From Primulina eburnea (taxonomy: Eukaryota; Streptophyta; Magnoliopsida; Lamiales; Gesneriaceae), in NCBI RefSeq assembly GCF_022965805.1, contig NW_027331510.1, forward strand, positions 682,001 through 746,000: a stretch of DNA of 64,000 bases, in the 5' to 3' direction. Below the pieces are notes generated by a model, which saw only the letters and a program-made list of their open reading frames with translations, was not told the origin of the DNA and made no database searches. The stretch's first letter is position 1. Each line of letters starts with the position of its first letter. This document shows, piece by piece, positions 1 to 9,623 of this stretch. The translations under genes were made by a program, and so were the position numbers.

Positions 1-115
1 CAGATACAATACAACACATAATAAGGAAAGCAATAATCATGCTAGCATACAATAGCAAGGAAGATGACTCGATCTACCCCGCTCATTCTACTCTATCTCA
101 ATCTACAGAACCTAC
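1..115 (-). mobile_element. Ty3/gypsy leader, partial
   Basis: This is the untranslated leader between primer-binding site and gag of the minus-strand gypsy element, cut by the window start. It matches 41399-41513, where the same stretch leads into a gag-pol reading frame. No coding content is supported here; the short frames that cross it run on into the LTR. Confidence 0.8.
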
Positions 116-128
116 GGCTTTGATACCA
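116..128 (-). promoter_or_regulatory. Primer-binding site (tRNA-iMet type)
   Basis: On the minus strand the sequence reads TGGTATCAAAGCC, the usual plant LTR-element site for priming by initiator Met tRNA. It lies two bases from the LTR end at 131. Confidence 0.85.
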
Positions 129-634
129 CATGTTGTGGGGACCCGGGCTCTAATTCTTTTTCTTGGGATTCAATGGATCGTTAACATAAAAAGTGGGTCA
201 AATTTTTTGCTTTTAACATTAAATCTAATGTATAATAAACAAACATTGTCTTTCTTTATTTTACAAGCATAATGTACAAACATCAGATACAACATGTCTT
301 GTTCTATCCACTCTCAACCACTAGTAATTAAATACAGTACATAACAAAAGTACAACTACTAGTTCTTCTGCTAAGCCCGAGATCACTACGCTATGTCCGT
401 CTCTCATCCTCTGCGTGACCCAGATCCTGCCCCACCTGTTGTTATGCACACATACAGACATAACAACAGCCGGAAACTCCGGTGAGAACAAATCCCAGTA
501 TAAACATGTATACATGCATATAAACAATTAAACATGAAACATGCTATCATAAATAACATCATATGCACATGCAATGCAATGCAAATCAAACCATGTCTAG
601 ACTCGACTCGACTATAACTCTAGGGATCCCGTGT

Positions 635-694
635 GAATAAGACGTCAATGGCTGTCACCTACCCTCCCACTCGGGGTGACTGTACGTCTTATTC
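635..694. other. LTR stem-loop
   Basis: GAATAAGACGT (635-645) is perfectly complementary to ACGTCTTATTC (684-694). An inner GTCACC/GGTGAC pair extends the stem. It lies inside the gypsy LTR and recurs at 42033-42092. Function unknown. Confidence 0.6.
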
Positions 695-1718
695 CTAGAC
701 TTCGGTCTGAGCTGTATCTATGGCTGCAATAGGAGTCGAGGCTGCTCCTAAGCTGAGATACACCGAACATCTAGATAGTTGACGATGGCTGTCAACGACT
801 CTCCTATCTTAAATGCAATGAATATCAATCTGTAAACAAAGCATGCTCATATTCATATCTGAATATCACAATAATTCCATATGCTGGAATACAATTTTAT
901 AATCAAAACATAATCATGTTACAACATTTGAATATAATTCTATAAACAATTTATAAACATGATTCAACAAATACAACAATGCTAGTATGTGGTTTTGGTT
1001 TGGGAAACTCAAATAATGTCTTATTTGAGTTGTGGCTACCCAAACAAACATTGCTTATACCTTTCGTGTCGCAAAGTCTGTGATATAGTCGAAGTCTCGC
1101 TATCACGCTGCCAATATAAATTTGAAATAGCACCATCAATGTGCATTCTATCAAATTCTAACTCAACTAAAACATATATACAATCTATAATCATTCTTGA
1201 TATAATCTGACGGCGTAACAGCATGAATTCTCGATACCGATCAATCTAAATCTCATCATATATCAACAATTCATCAATGTCCACTCATAATCATCAACTT
1301 AGCCATGAGATACTATCTAAAATTCTGCATAACTTAATTCTAAACATGCTGAAATTCGTAACAATTGCGTATAACCTCCGATAATCGATCCGCTTGTGAA
1401 TATGTAATGCTTATACTCATAAGAACATATATCTACAAGCATATCCAGGTTTCCCTAACACCAATATCTCAATTCATGCTTGAATTGAAGGAAACTTACA
1501 TCACCTTGAAGCCCTTGACGCGAGGAACAAGAATCTCAACCCGGAATGAAAATTGGATGGTTAAATCTTGCACAATCTCTTTTCCAAGATTAAAAGAAAT
1601 GAAAGCTTTCCCCCCTGAAGTTCTCTCGGCCTTAACATTCTGAAATGAGAGAGGGAATGACACCTATATCAGATTTGCATGGCAAGAGCAGGTGTCCTTA
1701 TTTTTCACGCTCCACGCA

Positions 1719-2024
1719 TGACCGCGGGTGCGGCACAGTAACAGCGCGGGTGCGCTGTGCCCACGGCACATCTTGCATTTTCTAAATTTCGATGACCGCG
1801 GGTGCGATCTCTGCATGACCGCGGGTGCGATCTTACCACTGCGGGTGCGGTCTTGCTCGCACCGTGGGTGCGGTGATGCTACGAATAAAATGGCCAACTT
1901 TCTGTCCATACACCGCGGGGGCGGTCTTATGATACCGCGGGTGCGGTATAGCTTCGACTTTTCTTGTTCAAAATCACAATTGCATGACCGCGGGTGCACT
2001 CATGTATGACGCGCGGGTGCAGCC
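1719..2024 (-). repeat. GC-rich short repeat cluster in LTR
   Basis: About ten imperfect copies of ACCGCGGGTGCGG lie here (CCGCACCCGCGGT in the element's sense), spaced 15-60 bp in otherwise AT-rich DNA. The CCGCGG core is a palindrome and the copies are dense in CpG. In element orientation this is 100-400 bp from the LTR start, so in U3. A related cluster occurs in the unrelated LTR at 62101-62325. Confidence 0.8.
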
Positions 2025-2196
2025 TCTCACACATGCAATATTTTGTACTTTCATCTTATGACATGCATTCTCATATCCTTCGAATCATGCGACAATGAAA
2101 ACTAATAATCTCGAGCCTTACAACACCCCGCCAACCCCAACGAGGCTAACATGGCAAAAATCGTTGGGGGGACGGGGGGGGGGGGGGGGGGCGGCG

Positions 2197-2476
2197 GCTT
2201 GAACATGAATTTAAAAATATTGATTTTGATGGGCTTGTAATGGACTGATACATGCAGAAAGGAGCAGAAATAGTACACGCCGTCAACCCCAACGTTCTTG
2301 TCATTTTGTCTTGGCTGAAATTCGACAATGATCTATCTTTTCTTATTAGCAAACATGTGAATTTGAGTTACTCTAACAAGACTGTGTTTGAGCTTCATTG
2401 GTATAGTTTCACAGCATGGAAATCAGACAACCCTAACCAAGTATGTGGGCAAGTTGCTGCAATAATTTTCCTTTGA
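2197..2476 (+). pseudogene. GH5 cellulase-like exon fragment, type B unit
   Basis: From 2252 the frame reads QKGAEIVHAVNPNVLVIL, then FELHWYSFT and NPNQVCGQV, a segment I recognise from plant glycosyl hydrolase family 5 (endoglucanase/mannanase-like) proteins, including the conserved His-Trp-Tyr. An in-frame stop lies before residue Q, and about four codons are missing after HWYSFT compared with later units. Neither catalytic glutamate region is present. The frame ends in non-homologous sequence past the exon end, so this is a captured fragment and not a gene. Confidence 0.7.
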
Positions 2477-2673
2477 AGCTCTCAAGTTTCTGAATGAGTA
2501 AAGCGAAGTTGCAACCAATAAACTTCATATAATGAAGTAAAATAAAAAATTTACATAGGCTGCTTCTTGTCAAAAGCTACAGAAAGATCTAAATTCGCGA
2601 TAAGTTTTTTTTTTCATATATAAATGTCTGTCACATCTACAATATTTCCGTTGGGGAAAAAAAAAATTCCAAA

Positions 2674-2945
2674 ATGGAGTAGAAGTAGTACACCCCGCCA
2701 ACCCCAACGAGGCTAACATGGCAAAAATCGTTGGGGGGCTGGGGTGGGGGGGCTTGAACATGAATTTAAAAATATTGATTTTGATGGGCTTGTAATGGAC
2801 TGGTACATGCAAAAAGGAGCAGAAGTAGTACACGCCGCCAACCCAACGTTCTTGTCATTTTGTCTTGGCTGAAATTCGACAATGATCTATCTTTTCTTAT
2901 TAGCAAACATGTGAATTTGAGTTACTCTAACAAGACCGTGTTTGA
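2674..2945 (+). pseudogene. GH5-like fragment pair, type B unit
   Basis: A 35-bp piece matching the AEVVHAANPN part of the exon (2674-2710) is followed by the hairpin and G-tract, and then by a longer GH5 piece (2752-2945). The longer piece has a one-base loss in the NPN codons and stops at the VFE position, fused straight to the linker. Not translatable as a unit. Confidence 0.65.
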
Positions 2946-3117
2946 GTAAAGCAAAGTTATAACCAATAAACTTCATATAATGAAGCAAAATAAAAAATTT
3001 ACCTAGGCTGCTTCTTGTCAAAAGCTACAGAAAGATCTAAATTCGTGATTAGTTTTTTTTTTCATATATAAATGTCTGTCACATCTACCATATTTCCGTT
3101 GGGAAAAAAACAAATTC

Positions 3118-3380
3118 CAAAATTGAGTAGAAGTAGTACACCCCGCCAACCCTAACGAGGCTAACATGGCAAAATCGTTGGGGGGCGGGGGAGGGGGGGG
3201 GGCTTGAACATGCATTTAAAAATATTGATTTTGATGGGCTTGTTGTAGAATGGTACATGCAAAAAGGAGCAGAAGTAGTACACGCCGCCAACCCCAACGT
3301 TTTTGTCATTTTGTCTTGTCTGAAATTCGACAATGATCTATCTTTTCTTATTAGAAAACATATGAATTTGATCGAATCAT
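3118..3380 (+). pseudogene. GH5-like fragment pair, type B unit
   Basis: Same arrangement as the preceding unit: a short GH5 piece (3118-3155), hairpin and G-tract, then a GH5 piece with TAG replacing the codon before its Trp. It ends soon after the FDNDLSFLIR part and runs into GLE1 intron sequence at about 3370. Confidence 0.65.
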
Positions 3381-3535
3381 TTTTCTATTACAGTAAGGGC
3401 TGTCTTACTTTGAGATAAGATTGGCTAGTTGCCGTAACATAAAAAGAAATAAAAGAATTATAGAGACGAACGCCAATAAGCATACATAATGTTTAGATAC
3501 AAAAAATATTTAAATGATATACGTGCGGAAAGAAC

Positions 3536-5406
3536 CTCTTCTTCAGATTTGATCCTTTCTTGACGTATTTTTTCTTCTATGAGAGCCTTCTCTTTCCGTT
3601 TAGCTTCTTCACGAGCTGCGTCGTCTCTTATTCTTTTATCTTCTAGTTGTGATATGTGCTCATGATCTCTTTGTACAGCTGTAAGTTGATTATTAAGTGC
3701 TTTTGCACTGCCATAATTCAATAAAATCTTAATCACTGTATTCTCATTCTATTCAAATTATCAGAGTAGACATAATGGGAACGCAACCTTGAAAGCCTCG
3801 CTAATCACTTGAAAGAATTTTTAAGCAGTGAAAAATAATATCAAGGTCATCATAATTGAGATGTAGATCACAGATAGTTTAAACAATTTTCAGATAAATT
3901 GAATTCATATGCCAATCATATATGTACACCTTAATGACCTTCCAATAGTCACAAGTGTCATTGAACTTTATAATCTCAAAACAATAACAAATCTGATGAG
4001 TTTTGTCAGGTAGTCTACAAGATAAGTGTTACTTCCCACTACCCATAGATACTATGAGTTATCAGGTAGTACAACTACAGATATAAGATTTTTCAAAAGG
4101 AAGAATTTCCAAATTGGCTTTCAAGCAGCCACTTATTATGGGAGAAACTCCAAAGGAAGTCGTTAAAAGAAAGAACATCTTCATAGCATACATAAAATAT
4201 GCCGGGTTAGAAAGTCTCAAACCCATTTCAACATTTAAATATAGGAAACATAATGAAAATTAAGAGTCAAGGTATGCAATTTAAAAGGTCATACATTGTA
4301 CGTTGATACTGCAAATCAAAATTTCGCTCCCTCTCTTTCTGTGTTCTTCTATGCTTATCGATTTTAGCAATTTAAGAAGCAAACTTCTCATTCTCTGTAA
4401 CCAAATTTTTCTCTAAGATTGGTATTTTATTTTTCACTTCCTCCTGTGTGTCAAAAAATGGGAAAAAATGTCAACAACTATTAGTCCTATGATGGTAAAA
4501 GAATGAATGAAAAAATTAAGATCAAACACGTACTAATCTATCATTAAAATTATAGTTGATGACAAAAGAGAGTTCAGAGTTGTTAACCTCGTTGATATCA
4601 TTTTCCCAAATCATCACACACAAATCAAGTATGTCTACTCACCGAAACATAAAGCAAAAATTCAAGATTTAGCTCATGGAGTGCGGCTTCTGCTAATCCC
4701 ACTTTATCCATCAAATGACATTGAGCATCAACAGAAACACATAATCAGAATCATCACTGCAAAAAAAAACAAAGGGTGATCAAAAACCTGGTGTACACTA
4801 AGAATTAAGGAACATGTAAACTTGATTGTTTAAGGGGAGGAGGGGGGGAGGTTTGAAAATTAATTTAAAAATATTTATTTTGATGGTCTTGTAATGGAAA
4901 TGTACATGCAGAAAGGAGTAGAAGTAGTACACGCCGCCAACCCCAACGTTCTTGCCATTTTGTCTGAGCTGAAATTCGACAATGATCTATCTTTTCTTAT
5001 TAGCAAACATGTGAATTTGAATTACTCTAACAAAATTGTGTTTGAGCTTCATTGGTATAGTTTCACTGACGGCACATCATGGCAATCAGGAAAACCTAAC
5101 CAAGTATGTGGGCAAGTTGCTCATTAATTCTTCTTTGAAACTCTCAAGTTTCTGAATGAGTAACAAAAAGCTATAACCAAAAAACTTCATATAACGAAGC
5201 AAAATAAAAAATTTACCCAGGCTGCTTCTTGTCAAAAGATACAGAAAGATCTCAATTCGCGATAATCTTCTTTTCAAACGTATCAAGCTCTGATAATAAG
5301 TTGTCAAAGCTCCAATCAGAATGTGGATCGTCGTTATCCCATTAATATTTGGTGGATAGCGAAGTTCCAAATAAATGACTCCCCTGAATTTTGATAACTT
5401 CATCAT
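3536..5406 (-). pseudogene. GLE1: GLE1 (mRNA export factor) N-terminal fragment, multi-exon
   Basis: Four exon-like blocks lie in order on the minus strand. Exon 1 (5406-5217) starts with two ATGs and contains CPPNINGI and DWSFDNLLSELDT-like sequence. Exon 2 (about 4727-4643) contains LMDKVGLAEAALHEL and ends at GTGAGT. Exon 3 (4443-4302) follows ACACAG, contains RERNFDLQYQR, and has an in-frame TAA. Exon 4 (3707-3536) contains LTAVQRDHEH and DDAAREEAKRKEK. From memory these match the start and coiled-coil region of plant GLE1, the nuclear-pore factor that activates the mRNA-export helicase. The C-terminal helicase-binding domain is absent. A GH5 unit (4851-5127) sits in intron 1. Retained introns show capture of genomic DNA. 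Confidence 0.75.
4851..5127 (+). pseudogene. GH5 cellulase-like exon fragment
   Basis: From 4894 the frame reads without stops through QKGVEVVHAANPNVLAIL, FELHWYSFTDGTSWQSG and NQVCGQV. It lies within GLE1 intron 1, after a short G-rich tract at 4834-4850. This is one of the best preserved copies of the exon piece, but it has no catalytic residues or flanking exons. Confidence 0.72.
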
Positions 5407-5483
5407 TCAGACTGCGCGTCTCTCTTTTCTCTCTCAAATCTTCATATTAAAGTTGAAGGCGTGGTTGGGAGGGAGGGGGGCGC

Positions 5484-5765
5484 TTGAACATGAATTTAAA
5501 AATATTGATTCTGATAGACTTGTAATGGACAGGTACATGCAGAAAGGAGCAGAAATAGTACACGCCGCCAACCCCAATGTTCTTGCCATTTTTTCTGGGC
5601 TGAAATTCGACAATGATCTATCTTTTTTATTGGCAAACCTGTGAATTTGAGTTGCTCTAACAAGATTGTGTTTGAGTTTCATTAGTATAGTTTCACAGAT
5701 TGCACATCATGGCAATAAGGCAACCGTAACCAAATATGTTGGCAAGTTGCTGCAATAAGTCTCCT
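5484..5765 (+). pseudogene. GH5 cellulase-like exon fragment, type A unit
   Basis: It reads MDRYMQKGAEIVHAANPNVL and then FDNDLSFLLANL before a one-base loss shifts the frame (the sibling sequence reads SFLISKPVN). The downstream FxLHWYSFTD part is recognisable but broken. The joint upstream, at 5455-5475, differs from the matching place at 46849-46875. Confidence 0.7.
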
Positions 5766-5847
5766 TTGAAACTCTCAATATTCTAAATGAGTAAAACAAA
5801 GTTATAACCAATAAACTTCATATAATGAAGCAAAATAAAAAATTTAC

Positions 5848-6034
5848 CTAGGCTGCTTCCTGTCAAAAGGTACAGAAAGATCTAAATTCACGATAATATT
5901 CTTTTCAATCGTATCAAGCTCTGATAATAAGTTGTCAAAACTCCAATCAGATTGTGGATCGTCGTTATCCCATTAATATTTGGTGGACAGCGAAGTTCCA
6001 AATTAATGACTCCCCTGAATTTTGACAACTTCAT
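5848..6034 (-). pseudogene. GLE1: GLE1 exon 1 repeat
   Basis: This is exon 1 of GLE1 with its splice-donor context (GTAAAT) and CT-rich 5' UTR to the right. Only one of the two usual ATGs remains. It is part of a type A unit, facing the GH5 piece tail to tail. Confidence 0.7.
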
Positions 6035-6137
6035 CAATCAGAATGCGCGTCTCTCTTTTCTCTCTCAAATCTTCATATTAAAGTTGAAGGCGAGGCTAAC
6101 ATGCCAAAAATTGTGGTGGGGGGGGGGGGGGGTCGCT

Positions 6138-6420
6138 CGAACATGAATTTAAAAATATTTATTCTGATAGACTTTTAATGGACAGGTACATGCAGAAAGG
6201 AGCAGAAGTAGTACACGCCGCCAACCCCAATGTTCTTGTCATTTTTTCTGGGCTGAAATTCGACAATGATCTATCTTTTTTATAAGAAAACCTATGAATT
6301 TGAGTTACTCTAACAAGATTGTGTTTGAGTTTCATTAGTATAGTTTCACAGATTGCACATCATGGCAATCAGGCAATCATAACCAAGTATGTTGGCAAGT
6401 TGCTGCAATAATTCTCCTTT
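6138..6420 (+). pseudogene. GH5 cellulase-like exon fragment, type A unit
   Basis: Contains MDRYMQKGAEVVHAANPNVL, then a small deletion near the FLISK position that gives an early stop. It follows a G-tract at 6116-6132. Confidence 0.68.
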
Positions 6421-6500
6421 GAAACTCTCAAGTTTCTGAATGAGTAAAACAAAGTTATAATCAATAAACTTCATATAATGAAGCAAAATAAAAAATTTAC

Positions 6501-6685
6501 CTAGGCTGCTTCTTGTCAAAAGGTACAGAAAGATCTAAATTCGCAATAATCTTCATTTCAATCGTATCAAGCTCTGATATTGTCAAAGCTCCATTCAGGT
6601 TATGGATCGCCGTTATCCCATTAATATTTGGTGGACAGTGAAGTTCCAAATTAATGACTTCCCTGAATTTTGACAACTTTATCAT
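6501..6685 (-). pseudogene. GLE1: GLE1 exon 1 repeat
   Basis: Open from the ATG through LELHCPPNINGITAIHN and on to VPFDKKQPR at the splice donor. A short deletion removes several codons of the DWSFDNLL part. Confidence 0.7.
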
Positions 6686-6777
6686 TCAGACTGCGCGTCT
6701 CTCTTCTCTCTCTCAAATCTTCATATTAAAGTTGAAGGCGATGCTAACATGACAAAAATCGTGGAGGGAGGGGGGTG

Positions 6778-6980
6778 CTTGAACATGAATTTAAAACTAT
6801 TGATTTTGATGGGCTTGTAATGGACAGGTACATCCAGAAAGGAGCAGAAGTAGTACATGCCGCCAACCCCAACGTTCTTGTCATTTTGTCTGGGCTGAAA
6901 TTCGACAATGATCTATCTTTTCTTATTAGCAAACCTGTGAATTTGAGTTATTCTACCAATGGCAAGTTGCTGCAATAATT
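6778..6980 (+). pseudogene. GH5 exon fragment with internal deletion
   Basis: Reads DRYIQKGAEVVHAANPNVL through FLISKPVNLSYS, then jumps directly to the end of the exon. About 90 bp including the HWYSFTDG part are missing. Confidence 0.68.
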
Positions 6981-7067
6981 CTCCTTTGAAACTCTCAAGT
7001 TTCTAAATGAGTCAAACAAAGTTATAACCAATAAACTTCATATAATGAAGCAATATAAAAAATTTAC

Positions 7068-7252
7068 CTAGGCTGCTTCTTGTCAAAAGGTAAAGAAAGA
7101 TCTAAATTCGCGATAATCTTCTTTTCAATTGTATCAAGCACTGATATTAAGTAGTCAAAGCTCCAGTTATGGATCGTCGTTATCCCATTATTATTTGGTG
7201 GACAGAGAAGTTTCAAATTAATGACTCCCCTGAATTTTGACAACTTCATCAT
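7068..7252 (-). pseudogene. GLE1: GLE1 exon 1 repeat
   Basis: Open from the double ATG to the donor site, ending LPFDKKQPR. It lacks a few codons around the DPQPD position compared with the copy at 7705-7895. Confidence 0.7.
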
Positions 7253-7335
7253 TCAGACTGCGCGTCTCTCTCCTCTCTCTCAAATCTTCATATTAAAGTT
7301 AAAGGCGAGGCTAACATGCCAAAAATCGTTGGGGG

Positions 7336-7626
7336 GTGCTTGAACATGAATTTAAAAATATTGATTTTGATGGGCTTGTAATGGACATGTACATGCAGAA
7401 AGGAGCTGAATTAGTACACGTCGCCAACCCCAACGTTCTTGTCATTTTTTCTGAGCCGAAATTCGACAATGATCTATCTTTTCTTATTAGCAAACCTGTG
7501 AATTTGAGTTACTCCAACAAGACTGTGTTTGAGCTTCATTGGTATAGTTTCACAGACGACACAGCATGGCAATCAGGCAACCATAACCAAGTATGTGGGC
7601 CAGTTGCTGCAATAATTCTGCTTTAA
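7336..7626 (+). pseudogene. GH5 cellulase-like exon fragment, longest open copy
   Basis: A 96-codon frame without stops: MYMQKGAELVHVANPNVLVI, FLISKPVNLSYSNKTVFEL, HWYSFTDDTAWQSG and NQVCGPV, ending just past the exon. It is the most complete example of the exon piece. Its N-terminal residues (LEHEFKNIDFDGL) do not match GH5 as I know it and may be intron or filler. Confidence 0.72.
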
Positions 7627-7704
7627 AGCTCTCAAGTTTCTAAATGAGTAAAACAAAGTTATAACCAATAAACTTCATATAATGAAGCAAAATAAAAAAT
7701 TTAC

Positions 7705-7895
7705 CTAGGCTGCTTCTTGTCAAAAGGTACAGAAAGATCTAAATTCACGATAATCTTCTTTTCAATCGTATCAAGCTCTGATAATAAGAGGTCAAAGCTC
7801 CAATCAGGTTGTTGATCCGCCGTTATCCCATTAATATTTGGTGGGCAGCGAAGTTCCAAATTAATGACTCCCATGAATTTTGACAACTTCATCAT
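7705..7895 (-). pseudogene. GLE1: GLE1 exon 1 repeat
   Basis: A complete open copy of exon 1 in one frame: GVINLELRCPPNINGITADQ, then DWSFDLLLSELDTIEKK and VPFDKKQPR at the donor. It best shows the similarity to the GLE1 N-terminus. Confidence 0.75.
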
Positions 7896-7995
7896 TCAGA
7901 CTGCGCGTCTCTCTTCTCTCTCTCAAATCTTCATATTAAAGTTGAAGGCGAGGCTAACATGCCAAAAATCGTGGGGGGGGGGGGGGGGGGTGGGC

Positions 7996-8280
7996 CTGAA
8001 CATGAATTTAAAAATATTGATTTTGATGGGCTTGTAATGGACAGGTACATGCAGAAAGGAGCAGAAGTAGTATACGCCGTCAACCCCAACGTTTTTGTCA
8101 TTTTGTCTGGGCTGAAATTCGACAATGATCTATCTTTTTATTAGCAAACCTGTGAATTTGAGTTACTCTAACAAATTTGTGTTTGAGATTCATTGTTATA
8201 GTTTCACAGACGACACATCATGGCAATCAAGCAACCCTAACCAAGTATTTGGGAAAGTTGCTGCAATAATTCTCTTTTGA
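7996..8280 (+). pseudogene. GH5 cellulase-like exon fragment, type A unit
   Basis: Follows an 18-base G-tract (7973-7990). Reads DRYMQKGAEVVYAVNPNVFV, then a one-base loss in the T-run at 8133 breaks the frame. The copy at 49396 has one more T and stays open a little further. Confidence 0.68.
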
Positions 8281-8357
8281 AACTCTCAAGTTTCTAAATG
8301 AGTAAAACAAAGTTATAACCAATAAAATTCATATAATGAAGCAAAATAAAAATTTAC

Positions 8358-8551
8358 CTAGGCTGCTTCTTGTCATAAGGTAGAGAAAGATCTAAATTCG
8401 TGATAATCTTCTTTTTTTCAATCGTATCAAGCTCTCTTAATAAGTTGTCAAAGCTCCAATCAGGTTGTGGATCTGCCGTTATCCAATTAATATTTGGTGG
8501 GCAGCGAAGTTCCAAATTAATGAATCCCCTGAATTTTGGCAACTTTATCAT
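8358..8551 (-). pseudogene. GLE1: GLE1 exon 1 repeat
   Basis: Open from ATG to donor, with FINLELRCPPNINWITADP and LPYDKKQPR. The unit is interrupted 57 bp to the right, where the copia LTR begins. Confidence 0.72.
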
Positions 8552-8608
8552 TCAGACTCCGCGTCTCTCTTCTCTCTCTCAAATCTTCATATTAAAGTTG
8601 AAGGCGAT

Positions 8609-9565
8609 TGTTGGAAACGAAATTCCGGCGTTTGACAAAAGATTGACCAACTGATTTTAGCAACTGAATTGGACTAACTGATTGACGCAATTGAACACGT
8701 CATCAGTCAACTGATCGCTTCAACTAAAGTCTATTTCATCGTTAACTTATCTTTACCAGCTGATCTCTCAGCTGCACACGTCATCAGTTGAAAGAGACAA
8801 CCGACAAATAGTACAGCTATCTGCAACTGGTAGTGGCTCGCCGAAATTCAGAAATGAACAGTGTACTATTGTTAGGATATATCGACGTGGCAATCAACGA
8901 TTAGAATATTCAAATATCTTTATTGTTACCGTTGAGAGGGAAGCCTATAAATAGTCGAAGGCAGCAGCTGAAGATCATCCGACTCTCAGTTATCTTATCT
9001 TACTTGCTGTTACGCTGCAAAAATATCCATTCACATTCAGAAATCAAAGCTCACGCTTATCAGTTATATCAGTAGTATTCTAGACTACGCTCTTGAGCTT
9101 TCATAACACTTTGTAATCGATTGATAGATTTTCTAAGTTGTGCTAAGATCAGTTACGATCTGTAAAAGTGTTGTATACTAAGAGTTTCAGTATTGACAAA
9201 GTGATAAGTCCAAACTGAAGTGGGTCAGTACATTGTTTTGTATTTGATCAAAGTCTTTTAGTTAATATTCTATCTTCGTGATAGAAGGGGTGACGTAGGA
9301 ATTATTCAAGTCTCCGAACATCCAGAAACAAATTGTGCTGTTATTACTTTCAGTTATCATTTTCAGTTAGATACTCTATCTTTCAGTCAGTTAGTTTTTC
9401 CGCAACTGTTTACTCAGTTTAACTGATTGTTATTGACCGACGGGATATTTAGATTCAGTTTGTAACACAACTGAAATCAGTTCGTCGAAGAATATTTTAA
9501 TTGAGCAGTGTTTATTCAACCCTCCCCCTTCTAAACACTCTTCACCCGATTCACCGATCCTTTCA
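8609..9565 (+). repeat. Ty1/copia 5' LTR (copy 1)
   Basis: 957 bp, from TGTTGGAAACG to CCTTTCA, followed three bases later by the primer-binding site. Rich in CAGTT/AACTG motifs. Matches 50011-50967 in length and sequence. Confidence 0.9.
8945..8954 (+). promoter_or_regulatory. LTR TATA box
   Basis: CTATAAATAG in a GC-flanked context in mid-LTR. It is the likely core promoter for the genomic RNA, with a start expected about 30 bp downstream. Confidence 0.65.
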
Positions 9566-9568
9566 AGA

Positions 9569-9579
9569 GGTATCAGAGC
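9569..9579 (+). promoter_or_regulatory. Primer-binding site (tRNA-iMet type)
   Basis: GGTATCAGAGC, three bases after the LTR. The leading T of the usual TGGTATCAGAGC is A here. Confidence 0.8.
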
Positions 9580-9623
9580 GAGTCATATCCTTTCAAAGAT
9601 TATCTATACTCTAAGTGCTCACT

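Larger units (their letters stand above)
131..2122 (-). repeat. Ty3/gypsy LTR (copy 1)
   Basis: A 1992-bp LTR read on the minus strand. It begins TGTAAGGCTCGAGATT at 2122 and ends CCCCACAACA at 131, directly beside the primer-binding site. It is the 5' LTR of the element whose body would lie left of the window, and it has the same length as 41529-43520. It contains a 60-bp hairpin (635-694) and a GC-rich repeat cluster (1719-2024). Small open frames inside it (for example 1365-1643 and 1664-1999) have no recognisable domains and are taken as chance. Confidence 0.88.
2123..8608. repeat. GH5/GLE1 chimeric repeat array (clean copy 1)
   Basis: A tandem-like array of about nine units of roughly 450-660 bp, apart from one large unit. 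Each unit starts at a G-tract, runs through a plus-strand GH5 exon piece, then an AT-rich linker, then part or all of GLE1 exon 1 on the minus strand. Type A units (5484 onwards) carry complete exon 1 plus its CT-rich 5' UTR. Type B units (2197-3380) keep only the 3' end of exon 1 (2556-2610, 2999-3055), joined to about 90 bp of unknown origin and a 30-bp second piece of the GH5 exon. One unit (3458-5406) carries several GLE1 exons with introns. Nearly identical to 43521-50010. Confidence 0.85.

Noticed and set aside
1664..2009. Coding frames in the gypsy LTR (1664-1999 minus, 1728-2009 plus)
   Set aside because: They are produced by the GC-rich short repeats, whose high GC removes stop codons. 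No domain, and overlapping frames on both strands are open equally.
7336..7626. A functional GH5 enzyme or secreted peptide
   Set aside because: The frame covers one exon without catalytic glutamates or a signal peptide and ends past the exon border. Many sibling copies are broken.
2123..8608. Helitron or Pack-MULE as carrier of the GLE1/GH5 pieces
   Set aside because: I could not find a TC start with a CTRR end, long terminal inverted repeats, or target duplications around the units or the whole array. The mechanism stays open.
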